From: Syntrophomonadaceae bacterium
GTDB taxonomy: Bacteria; Bacillota; Dethiobacteria; DTU022; UBA8154
Reading direction: 5' to 3'
DNA: 52,151 nucleotides
NCBI GenBank assembly: GCA_003563895.1
Contig: PWTK01000109.1
Span: forward strand, 1-52,151
Below, piece after piece: positions 42,067 to 50,157 of this stretch. A model generated the notes under the pieces. That model was not told the origin of the DNA. It was given only the letters and a program-made list of their open reading frames with translations, and did not search any database. The position numbers and the translations under genes are program-made. Within the stretch, counting starts at the first letter, position 1. Every line of letters starts with the position of its first letter.

Positions 42067-42450
42067 TTATGACCTTTCTTTGATCTCAAAGAGGTTGCCA
42101 TCAAAATCCCTTATAAACGTGACCAGGGAATCTCCCTTGGGAACCTGGATAATGTGTGCGTTCACCCCGCGGCACTTTTGAAGAAATTCCTCGAGCTTTT
42201 CGACTTCAAGGCAGATATGTTCAATTTGCACGGGATGGTTTTTATGGATGCTGAAAATAAATATCTCGAAGTGGGTTGATTCGCTGATGTAGTTCATTAC
42301 TTTCAACTCGGAGGCGATGCCGAAGATGGCGCCCGCTATTTCAGCCGGCAGGATTTTCGGTGCCAGCTTTTCCAACCCGAGCAGGTCGGCGTAAAATGCA
42401 TCTGCTTTTTCTTCCGAACTGCAGGTAAGACCGACATGGAGCAGGTTCAT
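42067..42450 (-). CDS. VOC-superfamily (glyoxalase-like) protein
   Basis: A 127-residue protein with two beta-alpha-beta-beta-beta halves typical of the vicinal oxygen chelate fold: LLHVGLTCSSEEKADAFYADLLGLEKL at the start (given as two motifs, LLHVGLTCSSEEKA and FYADLLGLEKL) and IEHICLEVEKLEEF, FIRDFDGNLFEIKER at the end. His in HVGL and HICLEV and Glu in LFEI are the usual metal ligands. The substrate is unknown. It lies downstream of the adh and lsrF-like genes, so it is probably an isomerase or lyase acting on the same sugar-derived compound. The start is internal to a longer frame, ATG 42450 with GGGAGGGCG. Confidence 0.75.
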   Translation of the reverse strand: MNLLHVGLTCSSEEKADAFYADLLGLEKLAPKILPAEIAGAIFGIASELKVMNYISESTHFEIFIFSIHKNHPVQIEHICLEVEKLEEFLQKCRGVNAHIIQVPKGDSLVTFIRDFDGNLFEIKERS

Positions 42451-42472
42451 TCTCAAGCGCCCTCCCTGGTTC

Positions 42473-43486
42473 CTATTCGTTTGGCCGAATAATAACCTTG
42501 ACCGAATCTTTACCCTCCATGACCAGCCGGAAACCTTTTTCGATGTCATTGAGGGGAAGTGTATGCGAGATCATGTCGTCCACATAAATTTTGCCGGATG
42601 CTATCAATTCCAGGGCCTCGGTGAGGTCCGGAGGCCCGAAGTAATAAGAAGTGAGGATGCGGATTTCTTTTGTCCAAAAATCGTTGATCGGCACGACAAC
42701 ACGCTTTTCCGGGTCGGGGACAGCAAAGAAGACCACTGTGCCCCCTTTGTCGACGCATTTCCAGGCCTGCTCCACAGCAGACACGGAAGAAGTGCACAGG
42801 ATCACGACATCGGCCTTTCTGCCTGTTACCGCAACCAGCTGCTGTGCAACATCGTCTTCGGCATTGGCGGCAAGCTCTGCGCCGGCCTTCCGGGAAAACT
42901 CCAGGCGGTTCGGGTTGATATCCGTGGCAATGACCCGGGCATTTTTAATTTTCGCAAGTTTTACATGAAGCAGCCCGGACATACCGCAGCCGAGCACCAG
43001 CACTGTTTGGCCTTCCTTCAGCCCGGCAAGCCTTTGGGCCCTGACCACACAGGCAAGCGGCTCTATAAACGTGCTTTGGTCATAGGTGACGTGGTCAGGT
43101 AGGAGGAGCGTGCCTTTTTCAATCAGGATTTCCGGGACCAGGATGTATTCGGCAAAGCCACCGGGCAGCCTTTCTTTTACCTCGGAGCATTGCGGGTGGT
43201 GCCCGTTTGCACAGTAATAACAATGCATGCAGGAGACCTTGGGCGCAATAAAAACCCTGTCTCCGGTTTCGTATTCTGTGACCGAGGACCCGGTTTGCAC
43301 CACCTCCGCGCCGAGCTCATGCCCCTGCACCAGCGGTGCCCTTGGGAGCCGGTACCATTCAGCGACATCGCTTCCGCAGATCCCGCACGACATCACCTTA
43401 ACGAGCATTTCTCTTGGTCCGGGCGTGGGGGTCGGCACCTCTTCTATCCTGATATTTTTATTGTTGTACCACACCGATACTTTCAT
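42473..43486 (-). CDS. Zinc-dependent medium-chain alcohol dehydrogenase (polyol type)
   Basis: MDR-superfamily dehydrogenase, 337 residues, most like sorbitol/threonine/galactitol-phosphate dehydrogenases. Catalytic zinc region CGICGSDV and GHELG; structural zinc loop CMHCYYCANGHHPQC with four Cys. The Rossmann motif is VLVLGCGMSGLLHV with D in ATDINPNR, which indicates NAD(H) preference. ATG 43486 with GGAGGG is chosen; the frame upstream to 43648 is unlikely. It lies between the LsrF-like thiolase and the VOC protein, 23 bases ahead of the latter. The substrate is not predictable beyond a polyol or hydroxy-ketone. Confidence 0.85.
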   Translation of the reverse strand: MKVSVWYNNKNIRIEEVPTPTPGPREMLVKVMSCGICGSDVAEWYRLPRAPLVQGHELGAEVVQTGSSVTEYETGDRVFIAPKVSCMHCYYCANGHHPQCSEVKERLPGGFAEYILVPEILIEKGTLLLPDHVTYDQSTFIEPLACVVRAQRLAGLKEGQTVLVLGCGMSGLLHVKLAKIKNARVIATDINPNRLEFSRKAGAELAANAEDDVAQQLVAVTGRKADVVILCTSSVSAVEQAWKCVDKGGTVVFFAVPDPEKRVVVPINDFWTKEIRILTSYYFGPPDLTEALELIASGKIYVDDMISHTLPLNDIEKGFRLVMEGKDSVKVIIRPNE

Positions 43487-43634
43487 TTTTCCCTCCGCCG
43501 CCCGTTCTCTGCAGCCCTTGGCCGGCTTGTGAATATGCAGGTCAGATTCTTTCATGCCCCAAAAGACGGGGGCGCATTCAGCGAGAATAAAAATGGGATA
43601 TAAATAACTGCCCAAGCATAATACGTGAGCCACG

Positions 43635-43684
43635 GGGGAGAGTTTCACCGTCTCCCCTGGCCTCCGCTTCGCTGCGGTGAGGCC
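43635..43684 (-). other. Two adjacent stem-loops between lsrF-like and adh genes
   Basis: GGGGAGA/TCTCCCC (43635-43657) and GGCCTC/GAGGCC (43659-43684, with an inner CGC/GCG). They fill part of a 347-base gap within the presumed operon (43487-43833) that shows no gene. Their role may be processing or partial termination on the minus strand. Confidence 0.45.
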
Positions 43685-43833
43685 TGAACCGTCCCCACGG
43701 CACTATTTCCCTCAAACCTTTCTCTTTGAACAGGCACACGAGAACAACCTCTTTTTTCAAATACTCATGGAGGAAATGGCTGTTCAATGCAGCCCGGCGT
43801 GAATGCCGTTCAATTTCCGGGGGAGTTTTTCGG

Positions 43834-44715
43834 TCAGCCTTCATTTTTCAGGGTATTGTACAGCTCAAAGCCCTTTTCCGGTGTTTCGTTTTGATGCACC
43901 ACGGCCTTGACCGCCTGGATCATGGCCACCGGCGCTTCGGATTGAAAGATGTTCCGCCCCATGTCCACACCGGCTGCCCCTTCCTGAACCGCCCGATAGG
44001 CCATGGCCAGGGCATCAAATTCCGGAATTTTCTTGCCGCCGGCCATCACAATGGGTACGGGGCAGGAGGATGCAACCGTTTCAAACCCCTCCTCAATATA
44101 GTAAGACTTGATGTAATGGGCCCCGAGTTCGGCGCAAATCCGGGTCGCCAGCCTGAAGTAGCGCGCGTCCCGTGCCATGTCTTTACCCACCGCGGTTACT
44201 GCAAGGGTGGGAATGCCGTAGCGTGTTCCGATATCAACCATCCGGGTCATGTTGATAATCGATTCCTTTTCGTATTCGCCGCCGATAAAGACCTGCACCG
44301 CCATGGCGCAGGCATTGAGCCGGATGGAATCCTCAATATCCACCGCTATTTCCTCGTTGGAAAGCTCCTTGAGAATGCTGGTGCCGCCGGAAACCCTGAG
44401 CACGATGGATTTGGAAGTGGAAGGGGGAATGACCGTTCTGAGAATTCCCCGCGTCAGCATCAATGTATCCGCATAAGGAACAATTGGAAGGATATTGATG
44501 TCGACGCGTTCCAGTCCCAGGGTAGGTCCCTGAAAATAGCCGTGATCGATGGCCAGCATCACGGTACGACCGGTTTCGGGATTGAAGATGCGCGCCAGCC
44601 TGTTTTTCATGCCCCAGTCCAGCGAATTGGATCCCTTGAGGAAAAAGCCTTCCGTCTCCTGGGGAGTGTCGGTGTGAAACTGCTTGGCCTCTTTGATTTT
44701 ATCATCATCAGGCAT
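43834..44715 (-). CDS. lsrF: LsrF-like 3-hydroxy-2,4-pentadione-phosphate thiolase/aldolase
   Basis: Class I aldolase-type thiolase. The E. coli LsrF cleaves the phosphorylated AI-2 product with CoA to acetyl-CoA and DHAP. The likeness covers the whole 293 residues: [66 protein letters not shown] and [17 protein letters not shown]. The Schiff-base lysine is K203 in [13 protein letters not shown], the same number as in E. coli. No lsrK, lsrG, lsrR or Lsr transporter genes accompany it; instead it leads an operon with a zinc dehydrogenase and a VOC protein. The substrate may therefore be a related phospho-sugar diketone. AAAGGAG precedes ATG 44715. Confidence 0.85.
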   Translation of the reverse strand: MPDDDKIKEAKQFHTDTPQETEGFFLKGSNSLDWGMKNRLARIFNPETGRTVMLAIDHGYFQGPTLGLERVDINILPIVPYADTLMLTRGILRTVIPPSTSKSIVLRVSGGTSILKELSNEEIAVDIEDSIRLNACAMAVQVFIGGEYEKESIINMTRMVDIGTRYGIPTLAVTAVGKDMARDARYFRLATRICAELGAHYIKSYYIEEGFETVASSCPVPIVMAGGKKIPEFDALAMAYRAVQEGAAGVDMGRNIFQSEAPVAMIQAVKAVVHQNETPEKGFELYNTLKNEG

Positions 44716-44853
44716 TATAACGCTCCTTTCTGCGCTCTTTGGATGAAGCGGCCACCTGGATTCAGGTTTGTAAAGCTGAGAAGGCTTACGGGGAAATTAA
44801 AAAAAGGAAACAAAAGGTAATATATGGAATGGCCCTTGCTTTGGCTTGAAAAA

Positions 44854-44883
44854 AGTATAGCAATTTTCTGTGATGCATGTCAA
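44854..44883 (-). promoter_or_regulatory. Promoter of the lsrF-adh-VOC operon
   Basis: On the minus strand: TTGACA (44878-44883), 18 nt, TATACT (44854-44859), 139 bases upstream of the start codon. Confidence 0.8.
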
Positions 44884-44965
44884 CCACACGACGGCCAAAA
44901 GCCGCATTTCCTTGAACAATAAACAATGCGGTTTTTGGGCTTAGCATTTTAAAGCCCCCGCAGCA

Positions 44966-45007
44966 AATATGCCGCCTTTCATTATTGTTAATGAAGGGCG
45001 GCATATT
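44966..45007. terminator. Long symmetrical stem-loop, probable bidirectional terminator
   Basis: An 18-bp stem (44966-44983 with 44990-45007, one G-T pair, 6-nt loop) centred on the GCCGCC core. It lies downstream of the gene at 45062-45595 and upstream of the lsrF promoter, so it would insulate the two minus-strand units. The T-runs are modest. Confidence 0.55.
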
Positions 45008-45061
45008 CAATTTACTTATGCAGAAAAGCTTGTAAGGGGGAAGCGACTGGAGAGATCCTTA

Positions 45062-45595
45062 TCAGGGGATATTTCTGTTTTTATATCTCTGTTTTGATTC
45101 GGGTGCTGCAAAAAGGAGAGATTCCAGCTTGTAGAGGATACGATAAATTCTCTCTGCTTCCCCGGGTTCGACCAGCAGTTCCTCCGCGATCATTTTCTTG
45201 TTTTCCTTGGGGTTGCCCCCGGATATGCGATTTGGCAAAGAGGGCAGCACGAGGGCAATTTTGATCAGGTCTTCTGTTTGGAGATCGCTGAGTTCACAGA
45301 GGGCACTCCTTTGCCCGGGGGCCAGGGATACCTCCTCTTTTTTTATCTTGGCATGGTTTAAGCGGTAAGAGCCCTTTCCGTTTTGGGGAAGGATTTTTTC
45401 GGAACCGAAAAGGGCCGCAGTTTCATTTTCCAGCTTGTTACAGGTAGGGATTTTCATGCTAAAATCAAACGAATATACCGGGGGCAGTATTCCGAGTTCC
45501 TGTGCCAGATAAACGCAGAAAAAAAAGTGTAGTTTTGATTTGTAGGCACCTATGGTTGACAGAATGTTTTCTGCTTTCAAGGTTTTCCCTTCCAA
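45062..45595 (-). CDS. Hypothetical protein, 177 residues
   Basis: Not recognised with certainty. The N-terminal half (ILSTIGAYKSKLHFFFCVYLAQELGIL, seen as ILSTIGAYKSKL and HFFFCVYLAQELGIL) and the C-terminal segment around DLIKIALVLPSLPN recall the general pattern of YwgA/DUF4065-like helical proteins, but the match is weak and the middle has no clear family motif. It contains three cysteines and no signal or membrane helix. TTG 45595 with AGGAGGTG upstream and a good promoter at 45649 argue that it is a real gene. It is monocistronic, between the long stem-loop at 44966 and the promoter. Confidence 0.6.
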   Translation of the reverse strand: MEGKTLKAENILSTIGAYKSKLHFFFCVYLAQELGILPPVYSFDFSMKIPTCNKLENETAALFGSEKILPQNGKGSYRLNHAKIKKEEVSLAPGQRSALCELSDLQTEDLIKIALVLPSLPNRISGGNPKENKKMIAEELLVEPGEAERIYRILYKLESLLFAAPESKQRYKNRNIP

Positions 45596-45648
45596 AGTGC
45601 AAGCACCTCCTCTCTCATCTCCGGCCGTTTATTTCAGACAACTATGCC

Positions 45649-45678
45649 ATTATAAGCTAGGGCTGTCGGAAAGGTCAA
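45649..45678 (-). promoter_or_regulatory. Promoter of the 177-residue hypothetical gene
   Basis: Minus strand: TTGACC (45673-45678), 18 nt, TATAAT (45649-45654), about 50 bases before the start. Confidence 0.75.
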
Positions 45679-45916
45679 CCATAAAATTTCACTTTGGAAT
45701 CAAGGTTCGGGAGGAATTTTCCCTGAAAACAAGCCTTTTTTCTCCAATTGGTTTCTCTGAGCAATTTTCACAAAAAATTTCCCCGTCATCTTTTACAGCC
45801 GCTTAAAAGGGCAAGCATCGCTGAAGGAGCCGTAACTCCAGCGGAAGAATTGAACACTCGCCTGTCCGGACAGATCGCCGGGCAGGGCCGGGTGTCACGC
45901 GTTTGCTGTAAAAGAA

Positions 45917-45949
45917 AGGTCGTCCAGTTATGGACGACCTCCGTTTTTT
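45917..45949. terminator. Strong terminator hairpin, usable in both directions
   Basis: AGGTCGTCCA (45917-45926) pairs perfectly with TGGACGACCT (45931-45940). The plus strand continues CCGTTTTTT; the minus strand continues TTCTTTTAC. On the minus strand it would end the small membrane gene at 46065-46208. The surrounding gap 45679-46064 shows no gene. Confidence 0.8.
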
Positions 45950-46064
45950 ATGCTGCCATTGGGGTGAAAAGGAAAGACGGTGCCGCATTTCAGGCTGCTC
46001 AGAAGCAGCCGGCTTTGCCTGGTCGCAATCGAGCACGCCAGTACATATCAATCATCTTCACCCG

Positions 46065-46208
46065 CTACAGGAGGTAGCGTGAAGCTGCATAGGCCAGCGC
46101 TCCCATCAGCAGCAAAATAACGAGCAGCCTGAAGGCCAGGACAAGCCCCTTGACAAAGAGCACAATGATGACCAGCAAGACCAGCAGGGCAAGTATGGTG
46201 TAGATCAA
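46065..46208 (-). CDS. 47-residue small membrane protein
   Basis: A short frame with TTG start at 46208 and GGAGGG nine bases upstream. The product is almost entirely hydrophobic: IYTILALLVLLVIIVLFV, a KG turn, then LVLAFRLLVILLLMGALAYAA and a terminal SRYLL, that is, two membrane helices. I do not know the family. A minus-strand terminator at 45917 and a TATAAT-like box near 46240 support a transcript. It could be a small regulatory or stress membrane peptide. Confidence 0.5.
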   Translation of the reverse strand: MIYTILALLVLLVIIVLFVKGLVLAFRLLVILLLMGALAYAASRYLL

Positions 46209-46682
46209 CGTTCGATTCCCTCCACATAGAGCTGTCTTTATTATAATACTACATAATGAAGGGGATGATAAAGAGTTTTTTGAGTTTACCCATTGAGAAG
46301 GTCATCGGCGTATCAGGGTTTCGCAAAGGGAGAGCCCGCACAAACAAGCCAGGGCTTTTACAACAGGCTGGAAGTCCCTGGGATTTTGGTCCGACAGGCG
46401 TGGGCTTATGCAGGCCTGACCAGGGCGGTCAGGCAGCGCTTTCGCGTTTATTGAACCCATAATATCCCTGCTCTGCCTTCAACAGGTTTGGAAAAGGCAT
46501 TATTTGAAGGGGGTATTGCATTTCAAAGAAGCTTTTTAATCTTTGGGTCACAGGAGGGTTTTCGGAGTTGTTTATGGAAGATGATCAGTGCCAGAAAGAC
46601 AGGAGCAGCAGAGGGAAGATTCGCCTTTTTCATTTTAAGAGGACCGCTTTAGAATACGGTTACATTGAAAGGGTGGAAGGCG
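46209..46682. other. Noncoding gap upstream of trmK
   Basis: No gene supported. A GCCTGACC/GGTCAGGC stem-loop lies near 46414-46434. A frame starting near 46568 behind AGGAGGG runs out of frame into trmK and looks spurious. The trmK promoter is presumably here but no clear pair of boxes is seen. Confidence 0.4.
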
Positions 46683-47396
46683 TTGAAGCTGAAGGTCAAA
46701 CTGAGGCCCCGCCTGCTGGCAGTTGCCGAGCTGGTCCCTTCGGGCGGTGTTGTGACCGATATTGGAACGGATCACGCCCACCTGCCGGTGTTTTTGGTGC
46801 AGGAAAGGAGGTGCCTCCGCGTAATCGCAGTGGAAAAATCCCGGGGCAGCTTGCGGAAAGCCCAAAGAAACCTGCGCTTTTTTGGCCTGGAAGAAATGAT
46901 TGAACTCCGGGAAGGTGATGGGCTGGAGCCTTTGAAGGGTGAGGATGCTGTGGAGACGGTGGTTATCTCCGGCCTTGGCGGTAAAACGATTAACCGGATA
47001 CTTGCTGAGGCGGAAGCCGATCTGTTTGATTATAAAAGGTTTGTCATGCAGCCCATGGTCGATGCAGAAGAACTCAGGCGCTGGCTGGTTTCCAGGGGGT
47101 TTTATTTTCCCCGGGAGAAACTGGCCCGTGAGGGAGGACGCTTTTATGAAGTTATTGCAGCCGAACCGGGTGAGGAAAGGATCGAAGACCCGATCATTTT
47201 TGAACTGGGGCCAGCCTTGATGAGGGACCGGGATCCCCTTCTAATACCTTGGCTGCAGGCCAAGCTAAAGCACTACGAGAGGCTTCTGCAGGCCCTGGCC
47301 CGTTCCAGGCTGGGCACCGGGGACCCCCGGTGGCGCAGCAGCCATTACCGCTACACACGGATTAAAGAGGTGATCAGAGATGTACGCCAGAGGTGA
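46683..47396 (+). CDS. trmK: tRNA (adenine22-N1)-methyltransferase TrmK
   Basis: SAM-dependent enzyme that makes m1A22 in tRNA. The start KLKVKLRPRLLAVAELVPSGG leads into the SAM site VVTDIGTDHAHLPVFLVQ. Family motifs VISGLGGKTI and RFVMQPMVDAEELRRWL follow. It has 237 residues. The frame opens at TTG 46665; TTG 46683 matches the family N-terminus and has GGTGGAAGG upstream. Its end overlaps nif3 by 17 bases, the same pairing as in many Firmicutes downstream of sigA, from which it is separated here by the tRNA and accessory region. Confidence 0.92.
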   Translation: MKLKVKLRPRLLAVAELVPSGGVVTDIGTDHAHLPVFLVQERRCLRVIAVEKSRGSLRKAQRNLRFFGLEEMIELREGDGLEPLKGEDAVETVVISGLGGKTINRILAEAEADLFDYKRFVMQPMVDAEELRRWLVSRGFYFPREKLAREGGRFYEVIAAEPGEERIEDPIIFELGPALMRDRDPLLIPWLQAKLKHYERLLQALARSRLGTGDPRWRSSHYRYTRIKEVIRDVRQR

Positions 47397-48513
47397 AGAG
47401 GTTGCTTCAATGGTAGAGGAGTTCGCCCCACCCCACATGGCCTTCCCCGGAGATCCCACCGGGCTGCAGTGGGGGGATTTGGGCCAGGAGGTAAAAAGAG
47501 TGCTGCTGGCGCTTGACTTTTCCACAGAGGTGCTGGAAGAGGCCGTCTCTTTGGGGAGCGAGTTTGTGGTGGTGCATCACCCTTATTTATTCCAACCTAT
47601 CCAAAGGCTGGATTTCAAGGCTCCTCGCGAAGCGCTGCTGGCCCGGGCCATTAAAGAGGAAGTAGCGCTCTATGCCGCTCATACCAACCTGGATGTCGCG
47701 CCCAACGGGGTGAGCCAGGCGTTGGGGGAAGTGCTGGGCTTGCAGAAGATGGAGATCCTCGAGGCAACCGGAGGAGAAGAATATCTCAAGTTGGTGGTAT
47801 TTGCACCTGAAGGATACGAAGAAACGGTACGGGAGGCTATTTCCGCTGCGGGTGCGGGGTGGATTGGCCTTTACAGCCACTGCACCTTCCAGGTTTCAGG
47901 AATGGGAACGTTTCTGCCCCGCGGGGGGGCTTCTCCATTTATCGGGAACAGGGGGTCTCTGGAAAGGATAAAAGAGTTTCGCCTGGAGACCATCCTTCCT
48001 CGAAAGCTGGAAGAAAAAGTTCTGGCGGCCTTGCTGGAAGCCCATCCGTATGAAGAGCCCTCCTTTGATCTCTCCCCTCTGGCCAACCGAGCCGAGACCT
48101 GGGGGTTGGGGAGAATCGGCTGGATGGAAAAAAAGATGCCGTTAAAAACCCTGGCCCACAGATGTGTAGAGAAACTCCAACCCCCTTACTTGAAGATGGT
48201 AGGGGAGCCGGAGAGAGAGGTTAAAAGGATCGCCGTGCTGGGAGGCAGTGGGGCCGATAGAATGGATCAGGCGGCGCATACGGGGGCAGAGGTTTTTATT
48301 ACCGGTGACATCAGGTACCACGAAGCCCAGAGGGCTGAAGAACTCGGCCTGGCCCTTTTAGATCCCAGCCACGGCGCTACAGAGAAACCGGTTTTGCCCG
48401 TCCTGGCCCGCCATTTGAGAGAAAAGATGGCGCAAAAGGGGCTGGAAACAGAAGTCGTTGTTGCCGGGCGGGAAGCCAATGTATGGAGGTTGCTGAAGAA
48501 TAAAGAAGGATAA
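47380..48513 (+). CDS. Nif3-like dinuclear metal center protein (DUF34, YqfO type)
   Basis: NIF3/DUF34 family. The metal-dependent fold is well known but the reaction is not settled; a GTP cyclohydrolase I type 2 label is often applied without proof. Metal ligands are visible in VVHHPYLF, AHTNLDVAPNG, and near the C-terminus GDIRYHEA and DPSHGATE. The central insertion (about residues 125-230, with LLEAHPYEEPSFDL) is the PII/CutA-like domain found in YqfO. It has 377 residues. ATG 47380 lies within trmK. A terminator overlaps its stop. Confidence 0.9.
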   Translation: MYARGEEVASMVEEFAPPHMAFPGDPTGLQWGDLGQEVKRVLLALDFSTEVLEEAVSLGSEFVVVHHPYLFQPIQRLDFKAPREALLARAIKEEVALYAAHTNLDVAPNGVSQALGEVLGLQKMEILEATGGEEYLKLVVFAPEGYEETVREAISAAGAGWIGLYSHCTFQVSGMGTFLPRGGASPFIGNRGSLERIKEFRLETILPRKLEEKVLAALLEAHPYEEPSFDLSPLANRAETWGLGRIGWMEKKMPLKTLAHRCVEKLQPPYLKMVGEPEREVKRIAVLGGSGADRMDQAAHTGAEVFITGDIRYHEAQRAEELGLALLDPSHGATEKPVLPVLARHLREKMAQKGLETEVVVAGREANVWRLLKNKEG

Positions 48514-48540
48514 GGTAAGGGATAGACCTCATCCTTTTTT
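48506..48540 (+). terminator. Terminator after nif3
   Basis: AAGGAT-A-AGG (48506-48515) pairs with CCT-C-ATCCTT (48527-48536), followed by TTTT. The stem starts inside the last codons of nif3. Confidence 0.65.
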
Positions 48541-48569
48541 GTTGTTACAATAAAAAGGAGATGAATTAC

Positions 48570-49283
48570 TTGGAACAATTGAGACGGCTCTGGGAGCTCC
48601 AGGAAGTAGAGCACAGCATCAAGCAGCGGGAGAGGGAGCTGCAGCACCTCCCCAGCGCAGAAGAATATCGTCAAAAAAAGAAGGAATACGCTTTACTGGA
48701 GCGGGAGCTGGAAAAAAAAACAGAAGACTTGCAGGGGAAGCGAAAAGAACTCCGCCGCAAAGAATCGGAAGTGGAGCAGCTTTCTGCTTCGGTCAAGGAG
48801 CTTAACAGCAGGCTTTACAGCGGTGAGATAACAAGCGCCAAGGAGTTGGAAAGCCTGGAGAAGAAGATTGAATCCTTGAAGTCAAACATCTCAAAGGCAG
48901 AAGAGGAGACGATCTCCCTGATGGATGCCCTGGAGGGCGAAGAAGCGGAACTGCAGCGACTGCAAGAAAAAATGGAACGTGATAAAAAAGAGCTGCTGCA
49001 GCTGAAAAAGAGAGCTGCCCAGGACACCGAGGCGCTGAAAGACAAGCTGGAAGAACTGGGGAGCAAAAAAGGCGAACTGGAAGGGAACATCCAGGATGAG
49101 CTGCTCCAAAAATATCGGGATATGTCGCGGCGTTCACGCGGAAGGTGCGTCTCCCTGGTGAAGGAAGGTTTTTGCGGAATATGCAACGTTTCGCTGCCTT
49201 CTTCTTTCAGGGCGAAGATGTTGACCCCCGGTGAGCTGGTTTTTTGTGAAAATTGCGGCTCCCTGCTGGTTGCGGGGGACTGA
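48570..49283 (+). CDS. Coiled-coil C4-type zinc-ribbon protein (COG1579)
   Basis: Family of unknown function, sometimes linked to nucleic-acid binding. The first 190 residues are a nearly unbroken coiled coil rich in E, K, L and R. The C-terminal zinc ribbon is CGICNVSLPSSF followed by CENCGSLL. It has 237 residues. ATG 48561 directly abuts its AAAGGAG site, so the in-frame TTG 48570, nine bases from that site, is the likely start. It follows nif3 in many Firmicutes; the rnpB gene often found next is not visible. Confidence 0.85.
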   Translation: MEQLRRLWELQEVEHSIKQRERELQHLPSAEEYRQKKKEYALLERELEKKTEDLQGKRKELRRKESEVEQLSASVKELNSRLYSGEITSAKELESLEKKIESLKSNISKAEEETISLMDALEGEEAELQRLQEKMERDKKELLQLKKRAAQDTEALKDKLEELGSKKGELEGNIQDELLQKYRDMSRRSRGRCVSLVKEGFCGICNVSLPSSFRAKMLTPGELVFCENCGSLLVAGD

Positions 49284-49311
49284 CCTATTACTTCTTAAGA
49301 AAGGTGATTTC

Positions 49312-49965
49312 ATGGGAGGAAAATCTGAAGAGAAGCGAAGCCAGAGGAAGAAGGCCAGGCTGCGGCGCAGAAATATCCTTATTGTTACCGTAGCGGTACT
49401 GCTGGTCGGCGGAATGATCCTCAGCGCCACTTTAGGTTTTGCCGATTTACTGGGAGGGGGACGCGCTGATGCTCCCCCGGCCGGGCAGGATTACCTGGGA
49501 GCAATGCAAGAGCGGGCGGCTTCGCTGGAAAAAACCCTGGAAGAGGAACCGGAAAACGCGGAGCTGATGGCTGAGCTGGGAGAAACCTATTATGAGCTGG
49601 CCATGTACTACTGGCAGGAGGAGGGCAGCGAAGCCGAAGGCTTCAGGTATATCCAAAAGGGGCAGGACCAGTTTTTGCAAGCCGTGGAAGAAGGGTTTGA
49701 TGAACCCTGGGCAAAGCTGCGGGTGGCCGTGCTTTCCTTTTACCTGGAAGAGAACCGGCTGGCGGAAAGTTATTTTGAACGCGTGATAGAGCTGGAACCG
49801 GAGAACCCGGAAGCACTCCTGTATCACGGGGTTTTTTTGGCTTCGCAGGGTTCCCTGGAGGAGGCCAGGGAGCAGTGGGAAAAGGTGCTTGAACTGGTAG
49901 ACGAAGAAACCATCTGGGCCCAGGCGGCGGAGTTTTACCTGGAGAGCTATGGGGATGAAGAGTAG
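49312..49965 (+). CDS. Membrane-anchored TPR protein
   Basis: A 217-residue protein with a basic N-terminus (EEKRSQRKKARLRRRN), one membrane helix (about residues 22-45) and an extracytoplasmic part made of about three tetratricopeptide repeats (for example AELMAELGETYYELAMYYW and PEALLYHGVFLASQGSLEEA). It is probably a scaffold; no partner can be named. ATG 49312 follows AAAGGTGAT. It is 28 bases downstream of the zinc-ribbon gene and likely cotranscribed. Confidence 0.75.
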   Translation: MGGKSEEKRSQRKKARLRRRNILIVTVAVLLVGGMILSATLGFADLLGGGRADAPPAGQDYLGAMQERAASLEKTLEEEPENAELMAELGETYYELAMYYWQEEGSEAEGFRYIQKGQDQFLQAVEEGFDEPWAKLRVAVLSFYLEENRLAESYFERVIELEPENPEALLYHGVFLASQGSLEEAREQWEKVLELVDEETIWAQAAEFYLESYGDEE

Positions 49966-50157
49966 GGAGTTGTAACCGCCGGGGCCTGGCATTTTGGCAG
50001 TAAGGGCTCAGTTTGAATCCGCGGGAGCTTCGGGGTTGTAGGGTGAAGGCGAACATGTTCATGCTTTTCCCGCTCTGCTGCCGGCCCCCGTTTTGTCGAA
50101 CGTCGCTATCCCCTCAGCGTGCCGTGGGTGATAGGTGATAAAGGAGGGCGGTTCGGG

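Noticed and set aside
45755-45900. Riboswitch-like GC-rich stretch
   Set aside because: Short hairpins only, no conserved aptamer core recognised, and no downstream plus-strand gene.
46568-46903. Frame with AGGAGGG upstream running into trmK
   Set aside because: It overlaps the conserved TrmK coding sequence in a different frame and has no recognisable similarity.
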